Positions 35,532 to 44,036 of a stretch of 64,000 nucleotides of DNA are shown one piece after another. The DNA is from Campylobacter concisus (GTDB lineage: Bacteria; Campylobacterota; Campylobacteria; Campylobacterales; Campylobacteraceae): positions 124,001-188,000 of the forward strand of contig NZ_LVLC01000030.1 in NCBI RefSeq assembly GCF_002092855.1, in the 5' to 3' direction. A model generated the notes under the pieces. That model was not told the DNA's origin and did not search any database. It was given only the letters and a program-made list of their open reading frames with translations. The stretch's first letter is position 1. Each line of letters starts with the position of its first letter. A program made the translations under genes and the position numbers.

Positions 35532-36374
35532 ATGATAAAGGCAAAAAAGCACTTTGGACAGAATTTTTTACAAGACAAAGCGACACTAGATAAGATCATC
35601 CAAGCGATACCCAATGACGTAGCAAACGTCGTTGAGATTGGGCCTGGCTTAGGTGATTTGACATTTAGACTTTTGCAAATTTACAAGACAACCTGTTTTG
35701 AGATAGATTGTGAGCTGTTTCAAATTTTAAAGGCCAAATTTGCAAATGAGATCCAAAATGGACAATTAAAACTTTTTTGTAAAGATGCATTAGAGCAGTG
35801 GCAACAAGAAGGCGGACTAAGTAGCGAAAACTACTTTTTGGTCGCAAATTTACCCTATTACGTTGCTACGAAGATGATACTAAATGCGATAGATGACGAA
35901 AAATGCCTTGGGCTTATTGTGATGATACAAAAAGAGGTTGCTCTTAAATTTAGTGCAAAGAGCAAGGATAAAGAATTTAGCGCTTTATCTATCCTCGCAT
36001 CACTGCAAGGCAGGTGTGAGCTCTTGTTTGACGTGGATGCAAAGCTTTTTAATCCACCTCCAAAGGTCACATCTTCAGTCATCAAACTACAAAAAACAAA
36101 AAAGATTTTTGGTAAAGACGGGTTTTTCAAAGATGCGAAACAATACGAGGCTTTTAAAGTATTTTTAAGAGCTACGTTTGCTTCGCCAAGAAAGACGCTT
36201 TTGAAAAATTTATCCATAAATTTCGACAAAAAAGCGTTAGAAGAAATTTTTGAAGACCTAGACTTAGCTCAAAATTTACGTCCACACGAGCTAGATGTCG
36301 ATTCTTATCTAAAAGTATTTAAAAGATTAAAGGAAGATAATGAACGACAAAAACGAAGAGAAAGTTGTAACTAA
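35532..36374 (+). CDS. ksgA: 16S rRNA dimethyladenosine transferase
   Basis: KsgA (RsmA) dimethylates A1518 and A1519 of 16S rRNA during late 30S assembly. The SAM site EIGPGLGDLTFRLL and the NLPYY catalytic motif (NLPYYVATKM, about 106-115) are present. I start at the ATG at 35532, giving MIKAKKHFGQNFL, the family N-terminus, and 280 residues. The frame could begin at a TTG at 35514, but those six extra residues are not conserved. It overlaps rnj by 35 bases. Confidence 0.96.
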   Translation: MIKAKKHFGQNFLQDKATLDKIIQAIPNDVANVVEIGPGLGDLTFRLLQIYKTTCFEIDCELFQILKAKFANEIQNGQLKLFCKDALEQWQQEGGLSSENYFLVANLPYYVATKMILNAIDDEKCLGLIVMIQKEVALKFSAKSKDKEFSALSILASLQGRCELLFDVDAKLFNPPPKVTSSVIKLQKTKKIFGKDGFFKDAKQYEAFKVFLRATFASPRKTLLKNLSINFDKKALEEIFEDLDLAQNLRPHELDVDSYLKVFKRLKEDNERQKRRESCN

Positions 36375-38469
36375 CCAAAGTAAAAACAACAAAAGACGAA
36401 GATTTAGACCAAAAAATAAACCAAAACAAGAGGGTGAAACTACCGAGCAAACCTCACTGGCAAGTAAAAGCGTGATAGATAACTTCTTTGCAGCAGAGCA
36501 GGCTGAAACTGAAACGCACGCCGAGCCAAAGAGCCAAAATTCTCGCCCAAAAAAGCCAAGAAATAATAAAAATCAAAACAAAAACGGCGAAAATAATAAG
36601 CCAAAAGAGCAAAAACAAGAACCACAAGAAACAAAAACCAAAACGCAAGAACAAAAAGAAAAGCCTAAAAAAGCTAAAAAGCCAAAGAAAAATTTACCTG
36701 CAAAACTAAACGGTAATGAGCAGTGGCAGCAAGATATCGCAAGTGCAATGATGGCAAATAAGGCTGTTCACGAGCTTCGTCTGGAGCCGATGAAGTATCT
36801 AAACTCAAGCGAACATAAAATTCGCATAACTCCACTTGGCGGTCTTGGCGAGATCGGCGGCAACATGACCGTCTTTGAAACTGAAACCAGCGCTATCATC
36901 GTTGATATCGGTATGAGCTTTCCTAGCGAGAGTATGCACGGCGTGGATATCCTCATCCCGGACTTTGACTACGTACGCAAGATAAAAGATAAGATAAAAG
37001 GTGTCATCATTACTCACGCACATGAGGATCACATCGGTGCAGTACCATATTTTTACAAAGAGTTTAAATTTCCGATTTACGCCACGCCTTTACCACTTGG
37101 TATGATAAATAATAAATTTGAAGAGCACAGCTTAAAGCAGGAGCGCTCACTTTTCCGCTCTGTCGAAAAAAGAAAGCCATATCTAATAGGCGACTTTGAG
37201 GTTGAGTGGATACATATAACTCACTCTATCATCGACGCTAGCGCGCTAGCCATCACGACAAAGGCTGGCACTATCATACATACGGGTGACTTTAAGATCG
37301 ACCATACGCCGATAGATGGCTATCCAACTGACCTTGGCAGGCTCGCATACTACGGCGAGCGCGGCGTACTGTGCCTCATGAGCGATAGTACGAACAGCTA
37401 TCGAGAGGGCTTTACTAAAAGCGAAAGCAGCGTAGGCAAAACCTTTGATGCGATTTTCTCAAAAGCCAAAGGTCGCGTCATAATGAGTACATTTAGCTCC
37501 AACATCCACCGCGTCTATCAAGCGATCGAGTGGGGGCTAAAATACAACCGCAAAGTCTGTGTCATCGGTAGATCAATGGAGAGAAATTTATATACTGCAA
37601 TGGAGCTTGGCTATATCAAGCTTGATAAGAAAATTTTTATCGACGCTAACGAGGTTGGCAAATTTAAAGATAACGAAGTGCTGATCGTTACCACAGGCTC
37701 TCAGGGTGAGACGATGAGCGCGCTTTACCGCATGGCTACTGATGAACACAAATACATCAAAATAAAACCAACCGATCAGATAATAATCAGCTCAAAGGCG
37801 ATCCCTGGCAATGAAAGCAGTATCTCAACTGTATTAAATTTCCTAATAAAATCAGGCGCAAGTGTCGCTTATCAAGACTTTAGCGAGATCCACGTCAGCG
37901 GTCACGCGGCACAAGAAGAGCAAAAGCTGATGCTACGTCTTATAAAACCAAAATTTTTCTTGCCAGTACATGGCGAATACAACCACATCGCAAAGCACAA
38001 AGAGACAGCTATAAGCTGCGGCGTAGACGAGAGAAACATATATCTAATGAGCGATGGCGATCAAATGGAGATCTGTCAAAAATACTTAAAACGTGTAAAA
38101 ACGGTAAAAACCGGCAAAGTCTTCATAGACAATCAAATAAATAAACAAATCTCAGACGATGTCGTCATCGATAGACAAAACCTTGCTGAAGCAGGTGTCG
38201 TCATGATAATCGCTCAAATTTCACGTCATGGTGCAAAACTTATAAACAAGCCTCGTGTCATTAGCTACGGCCTTGTGGGCAATAAACAAGATGCGGAGTT
38301 TAGCAAAGAGATGCAAGAAATTTTGACGCAGTTTTTAAGCAACGTCAAAGAGGAGCTTTTAAAAGATGGCAGACTGCTCGAGTCACAAGTGCGTCAAGTG
38401 ATTAGAAAGCATATCTTTAGAAAGGTCAAAAAGTACCCAACTATCGTACCGATTATCTATCTAATGTAA
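36340..38469 (+). CDS. rnj: Ribonuclease J
   Basis: RNase J is the main mRNA-decay and rRNA-processing nuclease in Campylobacterota, with 5'-3' exo and endo activity. The metallo-beta-lactamase motif HAHEDHIG (about 226-233) and the TGDFKID segment give the zinc ligands. The beta-CASP domain and C-terminal region follow. The first 125 residues are a low-complexity, basic Lys/Asn/Gln/Glu-rich extension. A similar tail exists in Helicobacter pylori RNase J, where it affects RNA binding and oligomer state. 709 residues. The start lies inside ksgA, so the two are coupled. Confidence 0.95.
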   Translation: MNDKNEEKVVTNQSKNNKRRRFRPKNKPKQEGETTEQTSLASKSVIDNFFAAEQAETETHAEPKSQNSRPKKPRNNKNQNKNGENNKPKEQKQEPQETKTKTQEQKEKPKKAKKPKKNLPAKLNGNEQWQQDIASAMMANKAVHELRLEPMKYLNSSEHKIRITPLGGLGEIGGNMTVFETETSAIIVDIGMSFPSESMHGVDILIPDFDYVRKIKDKIKGVIITHAHEDHIGAVPYFYKEFKFPIYATPLPLGMINNKFEEHSLKQERSLFRSVEKRKPYLIGDFEVEWIHITHSIIDASALAITTKAGTIIHTGDFKIDHTPIDGYPTDLGRLAYYGERGVLCLMSDSTNSYREGFTKSESSVGKTFDAIFSKAKGRVIMSTFSSNIHRVYQAIEWGLKYNRKVCVIGRSMERNLYTAMELGYIKLDKKIFIDANEVGKFKDNEVLIVTTGSQGETMSALYRMATDEHKYIKIKPTDQIIISSKAIPGNESSISTVLNFLIKSGASVAYQDFSEIHVSGHAAQEEQKLMLRLIKPKFFLPVHGEYNHIAKHKETAISCGVDERNIYLMSDGDQMEICQKYLKRVKTVKTGKVFIDNQINKQISDDVVIDRQNLAEAGVVMIIAQISRHGAKLINKPRVISYGLVGNKQDAEFSKEMQEILTQFLSNVKEELLKDGRLLESQVRQVIRKHIFRKVKKYPTIVPIIYLM

Positions 38470-38478
38470 GGGAAATTT

Positions 38479-39432
38479 ATGCAAACAATCAACCAAATCG
38501 CAGCCGAAGTTTTAAAGATAGAAGCAAACGAGCTTTTAAGACATGCCAAAAACTTAGAGATAGAAGATGCTGTAAATTTGATATTTAACGCAAAGGGCAA
38601 GGTAATAGTCACAGGCGTAGGCAAGAGTGGTCACGTGGGTGCAAAGATCGCTGCCACGCTTGCAAGTACTGGCACGCCAAGCTTTTTCTTGCATCCAACA
38701 GAGGCTATGCACGGCGACCTTGGCATGATAGAAAAGGATGATGTTTTGTTAGCCATTAGCTTTAGTGGCGAGAGCGATGAGCTTATAAAAATTTTGCCTC
38801 ACGTAAAGCGCTTTGGCGTAAAGATCGTCGCCATGGCAAGGAGCAAAATAAGCTCACTTGGTAAATTTAGCGATGCATTTATTGGCATTGACGTAGAGAA
38901 AGAGGCCTGCCCACTAAACGCTGCCCCAACAGCATCAACTACACTAACGTTAGCTCTTGGCGATGCCTTAGCTGTTTGTTTGATGCAAAAGCGAGGCTTT
39001 AAAAAAGAGGACTTTGCAAATTTTCATCCAGGCGGTAGCCTTGGCAAGAGGCTATTTTTAAAGGTCAAAGATGTGATGATAAGCGAAAATTTACCGATAG
39101 TTCGCTGGAATGCGAGCCTAAAAAAAGCGATCGATACTATGACACATGGCAAGCTTGGCACGGTCCTAATCGTCGATAAAGATGGTGTGTTAGATGCTAT
39201 TTTAAGCGACGGCGACCTTAGACGTGCACTTATGCGAGAGGACTTTGACCTAGACGAGCCAGCAATGAAATTTGCAACCTTGCATCCAAAAGAGATAAAC
39301 GACAAGGGAATGTTAGCTGTGGATGCGTTAGCTTTGATAGAAAAATATAAAATTCAGCTTCTTGCCGTTGTGGAAGATGGCGTACCTGTAGGTGTTTTAC
39401 ACATCCACGACCTTGCAAATTTAGGACTATAA
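38479..39432 (+). CDS. kdsD: Arabinose-5-phosphate isomerase (KdsD/KpsF type)
   Basis: It turns ribulose 5-phosphate into arabinose 5-phosphate, the first step to Kdo for lipopolysaccharide or lipooligosaccharide core. The 317-residue protein has an N-terminal SIS domain with VTGVGKSGHVGAKIAATLASTG (about 35-56) and SFSGESDE, then two CBS domains (about 200-317, with LGTVLIVDKDG and LLAVVEDGVPVGVLHIHDL). It sits 9 bases after rnj and 2 bases before the next gene, within one operon. Confidence 0.95.
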   Translation: MQTINQIAAEVLKIEANELLRHAKNLEIEDAVNLIFNAKGKVIVTGVGKSGHVGAKIAATLASTGTPSFFLHPTEAMHGDLGMIEKDDVLLAISFSGESDELIKILPHVKRFGVKIVAMARSKISSLGKFSDAFIGIDVEKEACPLNAAPTASTTLTLALGDALAVCLMQKRGFKKEDFANFHPGGSLGKRLFLKVKDVMISENLPIVRWNASLKKAIDTMTHGKLGTVLIVDKDGVLDAILSDGDLRRALMREDFDLDEPAMKFATLHPKEINDKGMLAVDALALIEKYKIQLLAVVEDGVPVGVLHIHDLANLGL

Positions 39433-39434
39433 AA

Positions 39435-40208
39435 ATGGAAAAAACAAGACTAAATAAATTCATCTCACATAACACAAACTACTCACGCCGTGAGGCAGAT
39501 GAGCTGATAAAAGCTGGTAAGGTTAGCATAGCAGGACGAGTGGTTAGCGACCTTGCCACAAGCGTGGATGAAGATGACAAAGTACGTATAAATGGTCGTT
39601 TGATAAAGCTAAAAAAGGAATTTACTGTTATCGTCTATCATAAACAAAAGGGTGAACTAGTTAGCAAAAAAGATGACCGCGGACGAAAGACGATCTATGA
39701 TACGCTAGATAAGAAATTTGCAAAATTTGTTAGCGTAGGACGCTTAGACTATGCAAGTGAAGGGCTACTTTTACTAACTGACGCTCCAGCAATCGCCACA
39801 GCGCTCATGAATAGCGACTTAGAGCGCGAATACTATCTAAAAGTAAAAGGCGAAGTGACAAAAGAGGTAATTGAGGCGATGACAAATGGCTTTTTCGCCA
39901 AGGACGCTACCAAAGGCGCACATGCAAAAACCACTATAAAATCAATGGAATTTAAGCCATTTCTAGCCTACAAAATCTTTGGCTCAAGCGGTGGCTACAC
40001 AAAGCTAAAGGTCATTATCAACGAGGGACAAAACAGAGAGCTTCGCCGATTCTTTGGATACTTTGACCTTGAAGTAATGGATCTAAAAAGGGTTAGCTTT
40101 GGACGTGTTAGCCTTGATATGCTAAAGCCTGGCAAATGGCGCTACTTCGAAAACAGCGAATACGAAGACCTAAGAGACTTTTTAAAGGTTAATAACATTA
40201 GATACTAA
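39435..40208 (+). CDS. RsuA/RluB-family pseudouridine synthase
   Basis: The 257-residue protein has an N-terminal S4 domain (RLNKFISHNTNYSRREADELIKAGKVSI), the catalytic motif GRLDYASEGLLLLT (about 102-115, Asp104 expected to be catalytic) and the GQNRELRRFFGYF segment near 198-210 that is diagnostic of the RsuA/RluB/RluE/RluF branch. C. jejuni has its counterpart (Cj1709c) next to rnj and ksgA, which supports RluB-like action on 23S rRNA. It is the last gene of the ksgA operon. Confidence 0.93.
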   Translation: MEKTRLNKFISHNTNYSRREADELIKAGKVSIAGRVVSDLATSVDEDDKVRINGRLIKLKKEFTVIVYHKQKGELVSKKDDRGRKTIYDTLDKKFAKFVSVGRLDYASEGLLLLTDAPAIATALMNSDLEREYYLKVKGEVTKEVIEAMTNGFFAKDATKGAHAKTTIKSMEFKPFLAYKIFGSSGGYTKLKVIINEGQNRELRRFFGYFDLEVMDLKRVSFGRVSLDMLKPGKWRYFENSEYEDLRDFLKVNNIRY

Positions 40209-40280
40209 CATCAGGCTTATTTCTCCAACAAAGAGGCAAGCCAAACCACAATAACTACGAATTTGCAAAATAGAGAAAAA

Positions 40281-40608
40281 ATGAAAAAGGCTGTTCTTTT
40301 ATCTGTGATATTGCTAACCACTGGCTTTTGCGAGGATCTTTTTGAGCTTAGACTTGAAGCACAATAAAGGTGACTTATGATAAAGCAACTAAGCAATAGC
40401 AAAATGCTTATGATAGTTGAAATATTGATTGTTGCTTTAATTTAGGAGTTATATATGAAAATAAACAAGGATTAAGACAAAATATCGCACCGAAAAAGAA
40501 TATTTTGGTAAGGCTTGCGAATTAGGGCTTCAACCAGGGTGTGACGTTTATAAAAAGTTAAACAAAAAAAAGGCCTTTAATACTAAAAATAATCCAACAG
40601 GGTTCTAG
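40281..40608 (+). pseudogene. Decayed Sel1-repeat protein gene with internal deletion
   Basis: The 5' end is a 28-codon frame (40281-40367) giving a signal peptide, MKKAVLLSVILLTTGFCEDL. After about 120 bases without a good frame, 40489-40608 encodes TEKEYFGKACELGLQPGCDVYKKLN, a typical terminal Sel1 repeat with paired cysteines, ending at TAG. The middle repeats are gone. An intact Sel1 protein is encoded 4.6 kb away at 45232 on the other strand. No complete product is possible. Confidence 0.6.
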
Positions 40609-40629
40609 CAAATTTAGAGCTACATAAAT

Positions 40630-41199
40630 TTATATCTTATTTTCTGAAAGCAAGATGTTTATATATGGATTTAGCAGCGTTTCGCCACGTGCTGCGTATA
40701 ACAAGACTTCTTTAAAATAGTTGTCGTTTATGCCATATGTGTGAAACTCGTACGCCCCTATGCCGTATCCCATCGGCGTTATATCAACCCTTGAGTACCA
40801 GGCATCTTGCGCTAGAATATAGCGATTCGTATCTCTTGAATAGACATATAGCTTGATCTTATCTTTGCTCTTTTGCGCCATATACCAGATGAAAGAATTT
40901 GTGATGTCGTTAAAAAAGTAGATGTCGCCATTTGGCATGATTGCCTGGGCTGTGTCGTTGTTATCAGCGATAAGCGTCCTACTCTCATAACATATAAATT
41001 TATTTGGCGTAAGTTGCTCAATCGGCTCTGATTTGCCATTATTTAAAACTAAAATTTTATCATCACTTATGTCGGCATTATAGGCAAGCACGGCTAAAAC
41101 TAGAGCCAACAAACACAAAGAAAAAATTTGTTTTATCAAAATAAAAATCCTCTTAACAAATAGTATTTGAGTACATAAAGCGAGCATATCAGCACGCAA
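40630..41199 (-). CDS. NosL-like membrane-anchored protein without the CxxCGM motif
   Basis: The 189-residue protein has an N-terminal membrane segment (about 22-40) and a domain that follows the pattern of NosL, the copper chaperone: FICYESRTLIADN, QAIMPNGDIYFFNDI, IWYMAQ, LYVYSRDT, AWYSR and TPMGYGIGAYEFHTYG. The metal-binding CxxCGM of NosL is reduced to one cysteine (ICYE). It overlaps the upstream membrane-protein gene, and is the last member of the NosL/ABC operon. An upstream start choice (MRADML...) is uncertain; the Met-free stretch leaves a start near residue 20 possible. A metal-handling or structural role is inferred. Confidence 0.68.
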   Translation of the reverse strand: MRADMLALCTQILFVKRIFILIKQIFSLCLLALVLAVLAYNADISDDKILVLNNGKSEPIEQLTPNKFICYESRTLIADNNDTAQAIMPNGDIYFFNDITNSFIWYMAQKSKDKIKLYVYSRDTNRYILAQDAWYSRVDITPMGYGIGAYEFHTYGINDNYFKEVLLYAARGETLLNPYINILLSENKI

Positions 41200-42089
41200 A
41201 CGCCTAGCCAGATCGATGAAAATTTAAGCTTATGTGAGTAGTTTGTCTTTGTGATGATCTCAACAAGATATGGCATAAGACCGTAAAAAACGCCCAGAAA
41301 CAAACTGCCCCAGATGAGGTAGCCAATATAAAAATAGTCACCTTTTAGCATGCAGTATGGGCATTTATGGTTCGGCTGCTCGTAAACGTAAAGGCCAAAA
41401 AAATAGGTGATGGCATAGTAGCTAAGCACCAAAAACAACAGATTTGCCACAAAGCTCGCCATACTTTGCTTTAAGAAATTTAGCACCAAAATGACAAAAA
41501 ATAGCACAAAAAAGACGCTTACTAAGCCAAAATTTGTATAGCCAAATGGTAGCTTTGGAGCTTGAAAAGTGACAGAGCAGCAAAAGACCGGCACTTTTAG
41601 TGGAATATTGTAAAAAAACGAAATTTCTATACCAAGCTCAAGTAGTATCATGACAAAAAGGCAGATAAAAATGGCGTATTTTTTCTTTAGATAAGGGAAA
41701 TTTAGAGCCTGCAAGTCAAGCTTATTTATAACCAGCCAAATACCAAGCCCAAAGATCAGCAAAATTTTAGTGAGCATCAATATGCCACCAAATTTATTTG
41801 AGCCAATCACGCCAGCTGAGCACATGGCACCGGGCACAATATCAGAGAGTTCATTTAGGCAAAGTGCAAAAAATATAAACAATACGATCTTGATACAGAC
41901 GCAAAAAAGTAAGATCGTATTTACAAGATAGTTTTGCTTTTCAAGCGAGTATTGAAGCGATGTTAGTGCATTATAGTCCCACGACCTCACGATCCTAACG
42001 ACGTAAAAGAGCGAAATACTCATCAAAACCAACAGTACAAACTCCGCTAACAAAAAGGCAATAACGGCGTTTGATAAAAAGACACTCAT
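41136..42089 (-). CDS. Unknown polytopic membrane protein with external cysteines
   Basis: The 317-residue protein has about eight membrane helices and several cysteines in or near loops: GAMCSAG (about 87-93), FCCSV (about 167-171) and HKCPYCMLKGDYF (about 240-252). The CxxC pair next to a Met suggests metal or thiol chemistry. I do not recognise a named family. It overlaps the ABC ATPase gene by four bases and the NosL-like gene downstream by about 60, so it belongs to the operon and probably acts with the transporter. Confidence 0.78.
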   Translation of the reverse strand: MSVFLSNAVIAFLLAEFVLLVLMSISLFYVVRIVRSWDYNALTSLQYSLEKQNYLVNTILLFCVCIKIVLFIFFALCLNELSDIVPGAMCSAGVIGSNKFGGILMLTKILLIFGLGIWLVINKLDLQALNFPYLKKKYAIFICLFVMILLELGIEISFFYNIPLKVPVFCCSVTFQAPKLPFGYTNFGLVSVFFVLFFVILVLNFLKQSMASFVANLLFLVLSYYAITYFFGLYVYEQPNHKCPYCMLKGDYFYIGYLIWGSLFLGVFYGLMPYLVEIITKTNYSHKLKFSSIWLGVCVLICSLYVLKYYLLRGFLF

Positions 42090-42754
42090 ACTATCTCTCC
42101 ATTTTGTAAGCTGACAACCCTATCTGTTGCACTTAGCTCATCAAAAATGCTATCGTGAGTAGCGACAATAACACTTTTTTTTAGAGCTTTAAAAGACTCT
42201 AGCAAGTCTAAAAATGCACGTGCATTTTGTCTATCTAAATTTGCCGTTGGCTCATCAGCCAAGATGATGTCAGCATCCATAGATAAAGCCCTAGCTACCG
42301 CACATCTTTGACGCTCACCACCACTTAAATTTGATACGTTCTCATCTTTTTTATGAGCGATATTTGCGAGGCTTAGAGCCTTTTTTATCATCTCGTCTCG
42401 CACATTTGCCTTGAAATTTGTTAGAGCAAATGGAGCTAGTAAATTTTCATATACACTTAGCCCCTCAATGAGGTTAAAATTTTGAAAGATAAGTCCAAGT
42501 CTTTTGTGTCTAAGCTCAGAGCAAAAAGCATCAGGTAGCTTTGCAATGTTAGTGCCATCTATCAAAATTTCTCCACTAGTTGGCTTTTGAAGTAGGGCGA
42601 TAAGAGAAAGTAGGGTGCTTTTACCGCTTCCACTAATGCCTTTTAGTATTACTAGCTCGCCGTCATTAATATCTAAATTTATATTTCTTAAAGCACAAAA
42701 CTCATTTTGTTTGTTTTGGTTATAAACTAGGCTAACACCTCTTATATTTATCAT
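42086..42754 (-). CDS. ABC transporter ATP-binding protein (LolD/MacB type)
   Basis: A 222-residue ATPase with Walker A GISGSGKST (about 40-48), signature LSGGERQRCAVARAL (about 143-157), Walker B DIILADEPTANLD and the His switch ATHD. It belongs to the family that powers FtsX-like permeases (LolD, MacB, FtsE), which move substrates or forces across the periplasm and not through the inner membrane. It overlaps the permease gene by four bases upstream and the polytopic protein by four bases downstream. Confidence 0.94.
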   Translation of the reverse strand: MINIRGVSLVYNQNKQNEFCALRNINLDINDGELVILKGISGSGKSTLLSLIALLQKPTSGEILIDGTNIAKLPDAFCSELRHKRLGLIFQNFNLIEGLSVYENLLAPFALTNFKANVRDEMIKKALSLANIAHKKDENVSNLSGGERQRCAVARALSMDADIILADEPTANLDRQNARAFLDLLESFKALKKSVIVATHDSIFDELSATDRVVSLQNGEIV

Positions 42755-43860
42755 TTTAGCCCCTCATTTATGTCACTACTTGCTACTCTCCATGAAGGTA
42801 TGAGTACAAACGCCAAAAATGGTATCACACCAAAAACAAAGATCAAAAAGAGCTTGTCAAACTCTAAAATAGGCGTGAAATTTGTAAAATTTAAAAGCTC
42901 ATCACCTAAAAATATCCCTTTTAAAAGTGGAGCATTTAATACAAAAACAAAGAGATAAGCCAGCATAACACCGAGTAAAAAAGCGCTAACACTAACGATA
43001 AAATTTTGTATAAATTTTAAAAATATAATGTCTTTTATACAAAAACCAATGCTTCTTAAAATAGCTATTTCACGCTTTTTACTACCATAGGCGAGTGAAA
43101 TTTGGTTTTTAAGCAAGACAAAGAATATAAGCATAACACTAACGTAAATGCTCATAAAAATTCCACCCTTATAATAATAAAGGTGCCTAACCTTAGCCAC
43201 TTCATCTTCTATACTAAGAGCGAAAGAATTTGGATATAAATTCTCTATCTTTAAAGCTACTTCACTGATCTCATCTGTGTTTGGTACCTCAACGTAGAGC
43301 TTTGTATACTCTTCATTTTTTAAATTTAAGATAGCTCTTAGCGTATTTGGATGCAAAAATATAGCGTTATTTGAGATTAAACCACTTTGTACCGGCATAG
43401 TCTTTAATATCTTTACTGGTATCATGCGCTCTTCAGTTAGAAAATTAAAGCTCTCATCGTAGTAAAGTTCATTCATCGCTGCCTTGACACCTTCTCCGAC
43501 GATCATCTCATCCTCTTTTAAGCTATCATCTTCATATAGATGAAACCAAACACGCTTTTGCACGAAGTAGTACTCTCCATCAACTACACCCTTTACATCA
43601 CTTACGCCATCAATCTTCGAGATATCGTAGATATAGCCAGGGTGCATGAGATCATTTTTGCCAGCACGAAATGCACTCACTACTATACTTGATCTATCTT
43701 TTACTAAATTTATAAGATCATGTTGGATCGATCCAGAGATGAAAAGTACCGAGCTTAGCACAAAGATAATGAGTGCAAAGAGGCAAAAGCTAAAAAGGTG
43801 ATCCTTCCTATCTTTAAAAAGCAGAACCACGGCGTAGTTTATAAAATTTTTACCTATCAT
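42751..43860 (-). CDS. FtsX-like ABC transporter permease
   Basis: With the start at 43860 the product has 369 residues: one N-terminal helix (about 18-40), a large periplasmic domain (about 41-235) and three C-terminal helices (about 236-258, 285-310, 340-362). This is the MacB/LolC topology. The frame extends to 43905, but the ATG at 43860 (MIGKNFINYAVVLLF) fits better and overlaps the small upstream gene by 11 bases. It pairs with the ATPase at 42086. Substrate unknown; context suggests copper or a copper-chaperone function. Confidence 0.9.
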   Translation of the reverse strand: MIGKNFINYAVVLLFKDRKDHLFSFCLFALIIFVLSSVLFISGSIQHDLINLVKDRSSIVVSAFRAGKNDLMHPGYIYDISKIDGVSDVKGVVDGEYYFVQKRVWFHLYEDDSLKEDEMIVGEGVKAAMNELYYDESFNFLTEERMIPVKILKTMPVQSGLISNNAIFLHPNTLRAILNLKNEEYTKLYVEVPNTDEISEVALKIENLYPNSFALSIEDEVAKVRHLYYYKGGIFMSIYVSVMLIFFVLLKNQISLAYGSKKREIAILRSIGFCIKDIIFLKFIQNFIVSVSAFLLGVMLAYLFVFVLNAPLLKGIFLGDELLNFTNFTPILEFDKLFLIFVFGVIPFLAFVLIPSWRVASSDINEGLK

Positions 43861-44035
43861 AGACAAAGCCTTTTTGCTCCTTTTGGTTAAAACTAAAAGC
43901 AGCATTTGCTCTTGTTATCTTAGAAATTTCTCTTAGCTCATCTTGCTTTGCTTTATGATCAAAGCTAAGATAGTGTGCCGCTAAAAGCGTATAAGAAAGT
44001 CCAAAAAATAACGCCAAAAAAACTAGAAATTTCAC
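43850..44035 (-). CDS. 61-residue exported or anchored protein in the NosL/ABC operon
   Basis: It starts with GTG, one base after the stop of the tandem-NosL gene (TAA T GTG), and its end overlaps the permease start by 11 bases. The product has a hydrophobic N-terminus (KFLVFLALFFGLSYTLLAAHYL, about 2-23) and a short charged tail of about 38 residues (DHKAKQDELREISKITRANA). Its tight fit between two genes argues that it is real. The function is unknown; it may be a small accessory of the transporter. Confidence 0.65.
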   Translation of the reverse strand: MKFLVFLALFFGLSYTLLAAHYLSFDHKAKQDELREISKITRANAAFSFNQKEQKGFVYDR

Positions 44036-44036
44036 A

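Noticed and set aside
36440-36709. Hydrophobic minus-strand frames and a Lys-rich plus frame at the start of rnj
   Set aside because: They come from the low-complexity Lys/Asn/Gln codons of the RNase J extension read in other frames.
40217-40402. 61-codon minus-strand frame opposite the Sel1 remnant
   Set aside because: It mirrors the signal-peptide part of the remnant, has no ribosome binding site, and matches nothing.
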